Source: Anaplasma phagocytophilum str. Webster (GTDB taxonomy: Bacteria; Pseudomonadota; Alphaproteobacteria; Rickettsiales; Anaplasmataceae). From it: a DNA stretch of 64,000 nucleotides. The stretch lies in assembly GCF_000964685.1 (NCBI RefSeq), contig NZ_LANS01000001.1:930001-994000 (forward strand). Direction: 5' to 3'. Below, in pieces: positions 51,244-59,981 of this stretch. A model generated the notes under the pieces. The model saw only the letters and a list, made by a program, of their open reading frames with translations, did not search any database and was not told the origin of the DNA. The stretch's first letter is position 1. Every line of letters starts with the position of its first letter. A program made the position numbers and the translations under genes.

Positions 51244-51562
51244 TCAGCTGCTTACAAAGGTAGAAGAAACTGTCCTGATTTCCACAACCTCACCCCCTTT
51301 AATAGTTTTAGCTAGTAACCCTGCTACTATGGTTTTTTCTTCAGGGGTTAGCTCCTGTACTAGGTCTTTAGCGACAGCTTTGGCGTTGTCGTTAGTTTCC
51401 GACCTAGTGTGCGTATTTCGTGTATCCTCCCTAGAAGTAGGCCAATTCTTACTACCATCTTCTAGTATCATGGCCTTAACAAAGTCACGTAAAAACTGTT
51501 GAGGTCTGGTAGTACCACTACTACTCTGTACCCAAAGATAACCTGAACAGAAGCGATAGCAA
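51244..51562 (-). pseudogene. P44/MSP2 donor, 5'-truncated
   Basis: Same plan as its neighbour: [60 protein letters not shown], ending STFVSS. It is a tandem relative of 50862-51243; the left two-thirds match closely and the right end differs. Confidence 0.85.
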
Positions 51563-51568
51563 GCCGTA

Positions 51569-52077
51569 TCAGATGCTTACAAAGGTAGAAGAAACCGCCC
51601 TGATTTCAACAACCTCACCCCCTTCAATAGTTTTAGCTAGTAACCCTGCTACTATGGTTTTTTCTTCTGTGGTGAGCTTTGTTAGTTCTCCGGCTACCTT
51701 TGTTGCGTTATTACTACCTTTATCACTAGAACCCTGCGTAGTAGGCCAATGTTTATGACTTTCAACTTCTAACACATGCTGTCGAAAATCCTTAAAGGCT
51801 CCGTTCGCCGCTCCTAGAGATCCGCTCGCGTGGCCAACTCCACAAGTGAGTTCTCCAGAATTTGTTCCAGTGCCGTATTTATTACTTCCTGTATTTATCT
51901 TACAAATCTTCCCATCAATGGTGGGGGAGGATATCTCCACCGCCTTAGCAAACTGAACAATATCCTTACCGGAGGTCTTAGCAAGAGCAGCAGCAAGGTT
52001 ATCAGTCTGTCCAGTAACAACATCATAAGCTAACTCCTTAGCTAGTAGATATACTGTATCTACTTCATTTCTCTAAT
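51569..52077 (-). pseudogene. P44/MSP2 silent donor, full variable region
   Basis: Uninterrupted codons from about 52077: [39 protein letters not shown], a variable centre with [20 protein letters not shown] and [26 protein letters not shown], then [19 protein letters not shown], ending STFVSI. It has no start codon of its own, no signal peptide and no barrel C-terminus. A well-preserved conversion donor. Confidence 0.88.
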
Positions 52078-52411
52078 AATACTCTTCCACTATCTCTAAT
52101 ACCCTTGGTCTTGTTTTTTAATAATAAGAGTTACTGCATAGGCTTTTAGTATACCTAGCAATTCATAACTTTTATAATAAATCCGTAGATAGCTCGATCA
52201 GAAAATCCTAGTTATAAACCTGCTACCGAGTAAAAGAGCTCAAAGTAGTGCTTATGGAGACTTACATAAAGTAATAAAGAATATTTAGAAAATATGGAGC
52301 ACCCTAAGCTCAGTAAGGCAATTTAATCTGCATTGCCTATAATTGGTCATCCATAGGCTAAGAAAGAATATAAGTGGGGTTATTTTTGTTTTTATAGGGT
52401 ACAACAGGTTT
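52078..52411. other. Intergenic region upstream of P44 cluster 3
   Basis: The part 52078-52170 resembles 36425-36500 of cluster 2 (CCTTGGTCTTG, then TTTTAATAATAAGA). No gene seen. Confidence 0.55.
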
Positions 52412-52699
52412 TTACAAATCCCAGAGGTATGTATGGTCACTACGGCGTGCTTCATTGATATACCACTCTAACGCAACTCGATATGCTGAGTTGACTTGTA
52501 GCGCACAGCACATGCCCTCTTGCGATCTTGATGAGATCATCGTTAACATTCGTGTAATAGCCGCCAATACCGCAAAAGTGACTCTTATGGCTGCACGAAT
52601 AAAATCGCACTCCCCTGGGCATCTTAGCATACACCCTCGTATCAAGCCTCTAACACCTTTGCCAGGCTTTGATGCAGTTCCAATAGCTTCTTGAAACAT
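52412..52699 (-). CDS. Hypothetical protein, uncertain
   Basis: 95 aa from the ATG at 52699 (a GTG at 52705 opens the frame). Sequence starts MFQEAIGTASKPGKGVRGLI, has one hydrophobic stretch (AAIRVTFAVLAAITRMLTMI), four cysteines, and ends RRSDHTYLWDL. No ribosome binding site and no family recognised. The opposite strand is also open over much of it, so it may not be a gene. Confidence 0.3.
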   Translation of the reverse strand: MFQEAIGTASKPGKGVRGLIRGCMLRCPGECDFIRAAIRVTFAVLAAITRMLTMISSRSQEGMCCALQVNSAYRVALEWYINEARRSDHTYLWDL

Positions 52700-52705
52700 A
52701 TACAC

Positions 52706-53008
52706 TACAAGAAAATTACCCGATACGGCTTGGTTGTAACGCTTTTTATAGGGCTTTCTAACCCAAAACAGCTACATATATATACTAGAATTGCGGCAGG
52801 TGTGAGTAATAATGATGTCTTGTAAGGCAGAAAAGAAAAACAAGATACATCCCTGTATAGCGATGATACTATCTTTGCCAGCGATATATGTACTTATCAT
52901 TTACATATCTGTGTATTCACTTCATAGAGGACATATCCCTTCTCTTTGCCGCACTTACCCTTACTATAAATTTATCCGTGTTTTTGACAGGGTAGTGAGC
53001 TCACAACG
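52706..53008. other. Intergenic region before dprA
   Basis: A 66-codon frame at 52812 (plus) has a single hydrophobic segment but no further support. Otherwise nothing seen. Confidence 0.4.
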
Positions 53009-54121
53009 CTAGGAGAATGTTGCGATTAGTGCAAATCTGTTCCCCGGGAGTCTTTCTACTCTACCAGCAAGTTCTAGCTCTAACAAAGCGGCCAAGAGCA
53101 CGCTTACATCCAGGTTACAGCAGATAACAAGATCATCAATGTTTGTTGGTGAAATACTGAGATTTTTTAGGATAAGATCTTGTACAGGAGTCGTGGTAGT
53201 ATTTTTTGAGGTGCGTTTTTGCGTATTACGTAATGCGTGCTCCATACCAGTCATGCCGGAGAAACCAAGAACACTTATGATATCCGTGGCAGACTCAATT
53301 AAGTAGGCGCCTTGCTTTATTAAATCATTGCTACCTGCACACCTGCTATCCAAAGGTGACCCCGGTACAGCAAACACTTCTCTACCTTGTGAAAGAGCAA
53401 AATTTGCTGTGATCAGAGATCCAGACTTCTTAGATGCTTCCACGACGACAACACATAGAGATAACCCAGAAATTATGCGATTGCGCTGAGGAAACAAACT
53501 TGCTTTAGGAATAGCAGAAAATGGTAGTTCAGAAATTAATAATCCACCTTCACGAACAATTGACTTATATAGTTTGGCGTTCTCCCTCGGATATATGACA
53601 TTTATTCCATTTGCTATAACTGCTATCGTTGGTTTGCCATGATACGCAACGCTGTGTACAGCGCTATCAACACCTCGGGCCAATCCCGATACTGTAACGA
53701 AATTCATTTGAGATAGCTCGAGAGATAACTCGTACGCTAGCCTAATGCTATTAGCCGACGCATCTCGGCTCCCCACTATAGCCACGGTGCGTGGACTTTG
53801 GAGCAGGTCTTCGTTACCCAATACAGTAATGACGGGCGGGGGATCAAATATATTGGAGAGCATTTTTGGGTATTGCTTGTCGAATATGTCGATTATTCTT
53901 GCGCCAATGCGCCTACAAAATTCAATTTCCTTTTCAGCATCATATACTGAGCAAACAGTTGCTATATCCCTGCATGCACCCTCATGCAAAGCCTCTAACG
54001 CCTTTCTAGGGCTTTTATACAGCTCTAAAAGCTTCCTGAACATTACAGGCCCTACTCCGGGTGTTCGAGCTAATCTAAGACAATCAATCAATGTGCTTTC
54101 GGTTATTAAGGCATCGTTCAT
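53009..54121 (-). CDS. dprA: DNA-processing protein DprA (Smf)
   Basis: 370 aa. DprA binds single-stranded DNA and loads RecA. N-terminal helical part (LARTPGVGPVMFRKLLELY), then the Rossmann-like core: TVAIVGSRDASANSIRLAYE, TVSGLARGVDSAVHSVAY, AVIANGINVIYPRENAKLY, SELPFSAIPKASLFPQRNRI, and ANFALSQGREVFAVPGSPLD. A C-terminal winged-helix (DML1-like) domain covers about 305-365. No competence machinery is visible here. As a recombination mediator it may matter for P44 conversion, but that is inference. Confidence 0.95.
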   Translation of the reverse strand: MNDALITESTLIDCLRLARTPGVGPVMFRKLLELYKSPRKALEALHEGACRDIATVCSVYDAEKEIEFCRRIGARIIDIFDKQYPKMLSNIFDPPPVITVLGNEDLLQSPRTVAIVGSRDASANSIRLAYELSLELSQMNFVTVSGLARGVDSAVHSVAYHGKPTIAVIANGINVIYPRENAKLYKSIVREGGLLISELPFSAIPKASLFPQRNRIISGLSLCVVVVEASKKSGSLITANFALSQGREVFAVPGSPLDSRCAGSNDLIKQGAYLIESATDIISVLGFSGMTGMEHALRNTQKRTSKNTTTTPVQDLILKNLSISPTNIDDLVICCNLDVSVLLAALLELELAGRVERLPGNRFALIATFS

Positions 54122-54331
54122 GGTAGCCTATAGATAAATTGCTCAAATCTATACTATGATTGGAAATAATCAAGTGTTCTGACATGAATAATGCACACTC
54201 CAAAGTATGCATAAGGAAGGATCACCATTAACATTGCGAGTAAATCCCAGAGATTACATAATCAATATAGAAGCATATAAACAATTTTTACAATGCCAAA
54301 TCACCCATACTAGCGTTAATATAGGAGCTTA
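54122..54331. other. Intergenic region upstream of dprA
   Basis: Holds the dprA control region and the left border of a duplicated segment. Nothing specific seen. Confidence 0.4.
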
Positions 54332-54486
54332 TAGTCAAAGCGGGTGGATATGGTAAAAAAAGTATTAGAAGAGGGTGGGGGTATTTATACCGAAAATAGC
54401 GTTTTGGTAGAGTCGTCAGATGACGAAGAGACACGCCCCCTGATCGTTGGAGAGGAACAACTTAGGAAAGATAAAGAATCTGATAC
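54332..54486 (+). pseudogene. 5' fragment copied from the membrane protein gene at 38491-39648
   Basis: From TAGTCAAAGCGGGTGGATAT at 54332 the sequence matches the reverse strand of 39660 downwards with almost no change: about 12 bases before the start plus some 45 codons (VKKVLEEGGGIYTENSVLVE onwards). A 6-base deletion lies in the GATAAAGAA run near 54475, after which similarity fades. There is no downstream part of the gene. Confidence 0.92.
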
Positions 54487-54780
54487 TAACCACCCCCAAC
54501 ATAGTAGTACATAAGAGCTTTTAAGCCCAAATAACAGTAATCAGCAGAGTATCGCAAAACTCACCCTACAACACAATGCTTGTGTCCACGCATATAAACA
54601 CACAGTGCAACCCAACGAGCGAACTCTATCTCTCCCTTATTCATTGTATAACCAGCCGCAAACCCCACACATCTATCCCTACAAGCAAAACCCTATCCCT
54701 CTATGTGTTGCAGGGCTTGCTCTTAGGTTCAGACCACCTATCTTCTGCGACCAAGAAGGTATAACGTTCTCCAGCCGGGC
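54487..54780. other. Intergenic region downstream of fabF
   Basis: About 290 bp, C-rich on the plus strand. A 62-codon frame at 54576 is not supported. Confidence 0.4.
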
Positions 54781-56052
54781 TTAAACCTTACTAAAGATCA
54801 GAGACGCATTTACACCACCGAATCCGAAGGAATTACTCAATACATGAGAAATCTTACGCTCCTCAGCTACCAACGGTACCAAGTTCACGTTACTATCCTC
54901 GGTAGAATTGTGCAGATTCAGAGTAGGTGGCAGTACACCATGCTGCAATGCCAGCATAGAAAATATCGCTTCTACGCTACCAGCTGCACCTAAAAGATGC
55001 CCTATCGACGATTTCGTCGAAGATATAGCTACTTTATAAGCATGATCCTGGAACAAATTCTTTATCGCAACAATCTCCACACTGTCGCCAGTAGGAGTCG
55101 AAGTACCATGAGCATTGATGTAATCAATCTCACTAGGTGATATATTAGCTGTCCTGAGAGCCATCTCCATAGCGCGCATACCGCCTTCGCCTTGTGGATG
55201 CGGCGCTGTTATATGATATGCATCAGCTGTCAAACCATAACCGGTTAGCTCTGCGTATATTCTAGCTCCCCGCTTCTTCGCGTATTCGTAGTCTTCCAAT
55301 ACCACCACACCAGCGCCTTCACCCATGACGAACCCATCTCTGTCCTTGTCCCAGGGTCTTGAAGCAACTTGAGGAGTATCATTAAATTTCGTAGATAATG
55401 CCTTTATTATACTAAATCCAGCTATTCCTGACCTACACAACGCACTCTCAGAACCGCCAGCCACTACAATATCACATACGCCGCTCTCAATGACACGTGC
55501 TGCCTCCGTAATCGCAATAGCACCAGTAGCACAAGCTCCCACGACCGCATTGCAATATCCCTTAAGCCCGTAGCGCATGGATACATGACTAGGAAGCAAG
55601 TTTATGAGACTTCCAGGCACGAAAAACGGACTGATCCTCCTAGGACCGCGAGCATTAAGTGCAGTTACATTTCTCTCAATGTTAGGTAATCCCCCTATGC
55701 CAGAACCAAGTAACACACCGAACCTTTCAGGGTCAAAGTTACTTTCTAAAGCGCCAGAATCTTCTAAAGCGATACTAGATGCAGCAATGCCAAACAAGAT
55801 GAAGAGATCGATTTTTTTTACTTCTTTTTCCTCTAACCAAGTCCCTGGATCAAATACGTAATCATCAGATTCTCCTTTGAGCAATACTTGCCCCCCGATC
55901 TTGCAGTCCAAATCGCTCACGTCGTAGCGACTAACTACTTGCCTTATTCCAGATTCTCCCTTAACGAGTCTATCCCAAACTGATGGGATCGCAACACCCA
56001 AAGGCGTGACCAAACCCATGCCGGTCACCACAACCCTCTTTCGCTCGGCCAT
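54781..56052 (-). CDS. fabF: Beta-ketoacyl-ACP synthase II
   Basis: 423 aa. Condensing enzyme that elongates fatty acids from malonyl-ACP. Catalytic C174 in VGACATGAIAI, H315 in NAHGTSTPTGD, and H352 in SSTKSSIGHLLGAAGS form the Cys-His-His triad. Start MAERKRVVVTGMGLVTPLG and ending NSFGFGGVNASLIF are typical. It follows acpP by 129 bp on the same strand, the common acpP-fabF pairing. Confidence 0.97.
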   Translation of the reverse strand: MAERKRVVVTGMGLVTPLGVAIPSVWDRLVKGESGIRQVVSRYDVSDLDCKIGGQVLLKGESDDYVFDPGTWLEEKEVKKIDLFILFGIAASSIALEDSGALESNFDPERFGVLLGSGIGGLPNIERNVTALNARGPRRISPFFVPGSLINLLPSHVSMRYGLKGYCNAVVGACATGAIAITEAARVIESGVCDIVVAGGSESALCRSGIAGFSIIKALSTKFNDTPQVASRPWDKDRDGFVMGEGAGVVVLEDYEYAKKRGARIYAELTGYGLTADAYHITAPHPQGEGGMRAMEMALRTANISPSEIDYINAHGTSTPTGDSVEIVAIKNLFQDHAYKVAISSTKSSIGHLLGAAGSVEAIFSMLALQHGVLPPTLNLHNSTEDSNVNLVPLVAEERKISHVLSNSFGFGGVNASLIFSKV

Positions 56053-56181
56053 CTCTAAATACCCTAACTATACCAACCAACCCTGAGCTACTTACTAGGC
56101 ACAAAAACCACGCACCACAGCCTTTGTAGCAATAATAGCGCGGATTACCATTTTTCGCACAAACAAAAAAACTGACTGTTA

Positions 56182-56436
56182 TCAAGCGTCACTAGACTTA
56201 CTTGCTATGTAGCGACAAATGTCATCAACTGTTTCCAGCTTTTGTGCATCTTCATCTGATATTTCTAGGGAAAACCTCTCTTCTAGCGACATGATAAGAT
56301 CAACAAAATCCAAGCTATCAAGATTAAAATCTTTTGCTAAGTTTGTAGTGCCAGAAAGAATCTGCTTTTGTTCGTCGTTTAATTTTAGACACCCGATCAC
56401 TGACTCCATAACCTGTGCTTTTATTTCTTCTGACAC
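56182..56436 (-). CDS. acpP: Acyl carrier protein
   Basis: 84 aa from a GTG at 56436 (VSEEIKAQVMESVIGCLKL). A longer frame reaches 56502 and adds MNMEGGEAHGSSNSLNPGEG, which no ACP has. On the coding strand GGAGAAGGAG ends 5 bases before the GTG, an unusually strong ribosome binding site that decides the start. The phosphopantetheine serine is in FNLDSLDFVDLIMSLEERF. ACP carries growing acyl chains for FabF, encoded next. Confidence 0.93.
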   Translation of the reverse strand: MSEEIKAQVMESVIGCLKLNDEQKQILSGTTNLAKDFNLDSLDFVDLIMSLEERFSLEISDEDAQKLETVDDICRYIASKSSDA

Positions 56437-57308
56437 AGCAACTCCTTCTCCAGGATTCAAGCTATTAGAGCTCCCATGAGCTTCACCACCTTCCATATTC
56501 ACCCATAAAATAAAGAAAAAACCACTGCCCGTATCAGAACAGTGAAGTCCTAGAATATACCCATAAAAATAAGGAAATCAAATATAGAATTGCCTACCTA
56601 AAACAGAAACACATAGCGTATTTACACCACATAGTGTCATACGCTTGTATAAGATGTATATAGTACGCAGAAAATATACAGCGGTTTCGCTGTATATAAC
56701 GTAAGTTCCACAATAGATACGCTTATTTTCTCTTTTTATTACTCTTTGAGTTGCAAGTAAACTCGATAGGGGTGCGCCATAGCCTGTTTTTATATGTATA
56801 TAAAAATTTTATCGCCACTCCCTGTGCCTATATATATCACTTGCTTAACATGAATTATAATGCTGCATTTATGTATTATTTCTTGAACAAGCAGTTGCAT
56901 TATTACCGCTAAAAGAAAATTGGTGCGTAGGAATTATGCGTTGCAAAATTCAACCTGGCTATACTATTCTGTATCCCCATTTTTTACTTAGTATGTTAAT
57001 CTTGCAAGCTATACGTTATCATATCTGAAGATAAAGTTCCCGCGCTAGTAGCAGTTTTACAGAAAAATATGAGTATGTTTTAGAGTAAACGTTCATGCAG
57101 GGACTACTGCAATGCTGCTGGCATTATTCTATTTCTGATATATCGGTATGCTAGACTAAGTTTTTTCTATAGATTTCAGAAGTATCTCATTATATTAAAG
57201 TCATTACTCCTATATTAACTTAGTGCGTGCATTGCATCCCTTAATAACACCTAATGCTTGTGTTAAACCATATTTCCTGAAAATATGACTGCCTAAATCG
57301 CAAATTCA
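56437..57308. other. Intergenic region between acpP and the ankyrin gene
   Basis: 870 bp, AT-rich, shared by divergent genes. No gene or clear promoter was recognised. Confidence 0.5.
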
Positions 57309-59981
57309 ATGGAGACACAGGTGCATGGGCTTTCGCAGTCGCAGCAGCAGTTTCTCGATGCGTTCGTACGTAGATTAAATGCGTCGCATAGATGTATTGA
57401 TGCACTGAATGAAATAGTACGTGCGTGTAAGGAAGTAGAGGGTTTTGCATCTCTAAGGCTGTGGGTATTACAGAATAAATCGCGCAATAGTGTGTTTTTT
57501 AGCAGCACTCTGGAAGAGCTGCGGGAGATAAATTTATCTCGTAGGGATCTCGTAGTGTTGCATGAATGTAGCATGATGCATATTCCCTTGCTGTTAGGAA
57601 ATATGATGCTGGCAGATGAGGTTTGTGACCTATGCGACTTTATTGCCAGCAAAGGTGGGGATGTAAATGCTGATGCATCTCAGAAAATACCGACTAGGGG
57701 CAAAGAAGGTGCGGATGGGCCTTGGGAGATAGTTTGTGAACAAAATAATAAGAAGCCTATTTTTTATGCTGTAGACAAGAAGTGCGTACAGATGGTCAGA
57801 AAGTTGATCGACCTGGGAGCGGATTGTTCGTCAGTTATGTACGATGCCTACAGCAGGAGTGAGAATATTACTCCTCTAATATATGCCATGTCGGAAGCTA
57901 TTAAGCTCTATGAGAGAGAAGATGGTTTTTTTGAAATCATCGACTTGCTGCTGGCTCAGGTTGGTGTAGATTCTTTTCTAGAAACAGTAAAAGGGGATAA
58001 GGCCTCTAGGGATGTAGTAATAGGCTTTGTATCTCTTGTAGGGCTAGATCTGGAAATATATCCAGGTGAGCCTATGGAAGCAGTCAAGGGCGAGCATCTC
58101 AACATAATTGAACTGTTGCTAAAATGCACTCGAATGTTTGGAGGGGAGCTATCCAGTGTAAAACGTAGCCAAGGATACAAAAACATGTTTTCCGGCAGGT
58201 TGTTCGGGAAAAGGGGTGCATCGGCAAAAGCCATACCATTGGGTAGCTTACCATTATCTACGCGGTTTCGTAGGTATGTAGAGTCTCTGCCAGAGATGGC
58301 ATATTCTTCTTTCGTAGGCAAGAATGTAATATTTTCTACAGATATTGGAGATTTAGAGTCTCAGATCCTAGCGCTAGCGGCTTATTCTGGCCAAGTTGAG
58401 GTTATGAAATGGTTGCTAGAGCATGAGGTGATAGATGTAAACAAAGCCAACGGATACGGGTTTACCGCGTTACATTTTGCCGCTTCTGTTAATTGTGTTC
58501 CAGCAGTTGAAATGTTGCTAGATGCTGGAGCAGATATGGAGGCTAAGAGGGCTCCGTATGCTACGGCAGCTCATATAGCAGCCCTGAATGCATCTTTAGA
58601 TGTTCTTGTGTGTATGCACAGAAAACGTCCTCTAGCATTATTGTGTGTCGATGGTGATGGGCAAAGTATTCTGCATTATGCAGCAAGCTCCGCAAACGAT
58701 AATACGGGAGTAGTGCAGTTTATATTAGAGAATGTTAAGGGGATTAGTCCTGACGCGTCGGCAGATATAGAGAGAGGGCAGGTATTACTTATCAATAGCT
58801 TTGCGAAGGAGGTTATTAAGAAAAAAAGAGATAGGGTGACCTCAGAAGATATAGCGAATATTGTTGAGTGTGTAAGAGAAAGAGGCTTTGAGACAAAGGG
58901 GAGTACCGCGCTATATATTGCAGTTGAATCTAAGAACCTGAACATCGCGAAATATTTAATTGAGCAAGCAGGGTGTAATCCTAACATCAATGGGCCGAGC
59001 GGATGCACAGCATTGAATCTATATACCGAAGCTGGTACTTTGCTACACATGGCCGTGCGTGCAAAAGATTTAAACTTTGTAAAGAAATTACTTACCTATA
59101 AAGAGCTTGATCTTAGTATAAGACATCATGGCCATACGGCAATGGACTTGGCTATTCTCAATAGAGATAGACTTATGATAGCTACTCTTCTAGAAGATCC
59201 TCGGCAAAGTCTTGCTACGGAGCTTGGATATAGGAAGGTGCCGTATTCAAAAATTTTGTCCTCCAAGGGGTTGCTGGACTATAGAGGCAAGAAGATCCTC
59301 ATAAGTCGAGTGAACAGAGGCGTATCTAGTAGCAATGCTATGCTTGCTGCAAGCGGTATATTTTGCATTTTTGCAATTGTATTCACAGCGTTAGCGATCG
59401 GTTTAAACTCCGTGCTACAGTGTTGTGGACTAAATTCTACAATGTCACTGGAAAGCAGAACTTTGGTTGCGTTAGCAGGTATTATTTTGCTACTAGTTGC
59501 ATATGTCGTCTATGTTGGCGTACGCATCTCAAAAGAAGACGATAAGCGCAATAATGCAAGGTTTTATCTTTCAACTTCGCACGTAAAGCGCTCCAAACCC
59601 AGGAGATATATGTCAGATAGTTCTGGTAGTAGGTATTCTTCAGATGGTGTTTGTAGCGCAGGCTCAAGTACTAGCGGAGGCACTATACTTAATGATCAGG
59701 AAAGTTTAGATGAGTATCTAGCAGATGATAGTAGTCCCTCGCACCGCGAAAGAGGATGCCGAAGACATAAGGACTTTAGACGGGGGGCAGAAAGCAGAAC
59801 AGGTTTAGGTAGAGAGACCTCAGCATATGCTATTGAGCTTGGACGTGAAGCAGTTTGCTCATCTTCCAATAGTGAATCTACTACACCAAGTAGCGCAATC
59901 GGTCATTGCGGTGTTTATGATGGAATAAAGCCTGTATATGTTAGAGCATCGTCTTCATTGTCCAGTTCCGTTGCCAAATAA
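57309..59981 (+). CDS. Large ankyrin-repeat protein with C-terminal membrane segments
   Basis: 890 aa. Ankyrin repeats are visible at about 145-180 (KKPIFYAVDKKCVQMVRKLI) and between about 350 and 640, for example GFTALHFAASVNCVPAVEML then LDAGADMEAK, QSILHYAASS, STALYIAVESKNLNIAKYLI, and TLLHMAVRAKDLNFVKKLL. Two transmembrane segments follow at about 677-703 (ASGIFCIFAIVFTALAIG) and 717-740 (LVALAGIILLLVAYVVYVGV). The last ~140 residues are Ser- and Arg-rich and probably disordered. It differs from the secreted AnkA, which lacks such membrane segments. Host-directed function is plausible from family precedent, not shown here. Confidence 0.85.
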   Translation: METQVHGLSQSQQQFLDAFVRRLNASHRCIDALNEIVRACKEVEGFASLRLWVLQNKSRNSVFFSSTLEELREINLSRRDLVVLHECSMMHIPLLLGNMMLADEVCDLCDFIASKGGDVNADASQKIPTRGKEGADGPWEIVCEQNNKKPIFYAVDKKCVQMVRKLIDLGADCSSVMYDAYSRSENITPLIYAMSEAIKLYEREDGFFEIIDLLLAQVGVDSFLETVKGDKASRDVVIGFVSLVGLDLEIYPGEPMEAVKGEHLNIIELLLKCTRMFGGELSSVKRSQGYKNMFSGRLFGKRGASAKAIPLGSLPLSTRFRRYVESLPEMAYSSFVGKNVIFSTDIGDLESQILALAAYSGQVEVMKWLLEHEVIDVNKANGYGFTALHFAASVNCVPAVEMLLDAGADMEAKRAPYATAAHIAALNASLDVLVCMHRKRPLALLCVDGDGQSILHYAASSANDNTGVVQFILENVKGISPDASADIERGQVLLINSFAKEVIKKKRDRVTSEDIANIVECVRERGFETKGSTALYIAVESKNLNIAKYLIEQAGCNPNINGPSGCTALNLYTEAGTLLHMAVRAKDLNFVKKLLTYKELDLSIRHHGHTAMDLAILNRDRLMIATLLEDPRQSLATELGYRKVPYSKILSSKGLLDYRGKKILISRVNRGVSSSNAMLAASGIFCIFAIVFTALAIGLNSVLQCCGLNSTMSLESRTLVALAGIILLLVAYVVYVGVRISKEDDKRNNARFYLSTSHVKRSKPRRYMSDSSGSRYSSDGVCSAGSSTSGGTILNDQESLDEYLADDSSPSHRERGCRRHKDFRRGAESRTGLGRETSAYAIELGREAVCSSSNSESTTPSSAIGHCGVYDGIKPVYVRASSSLSSSVAK

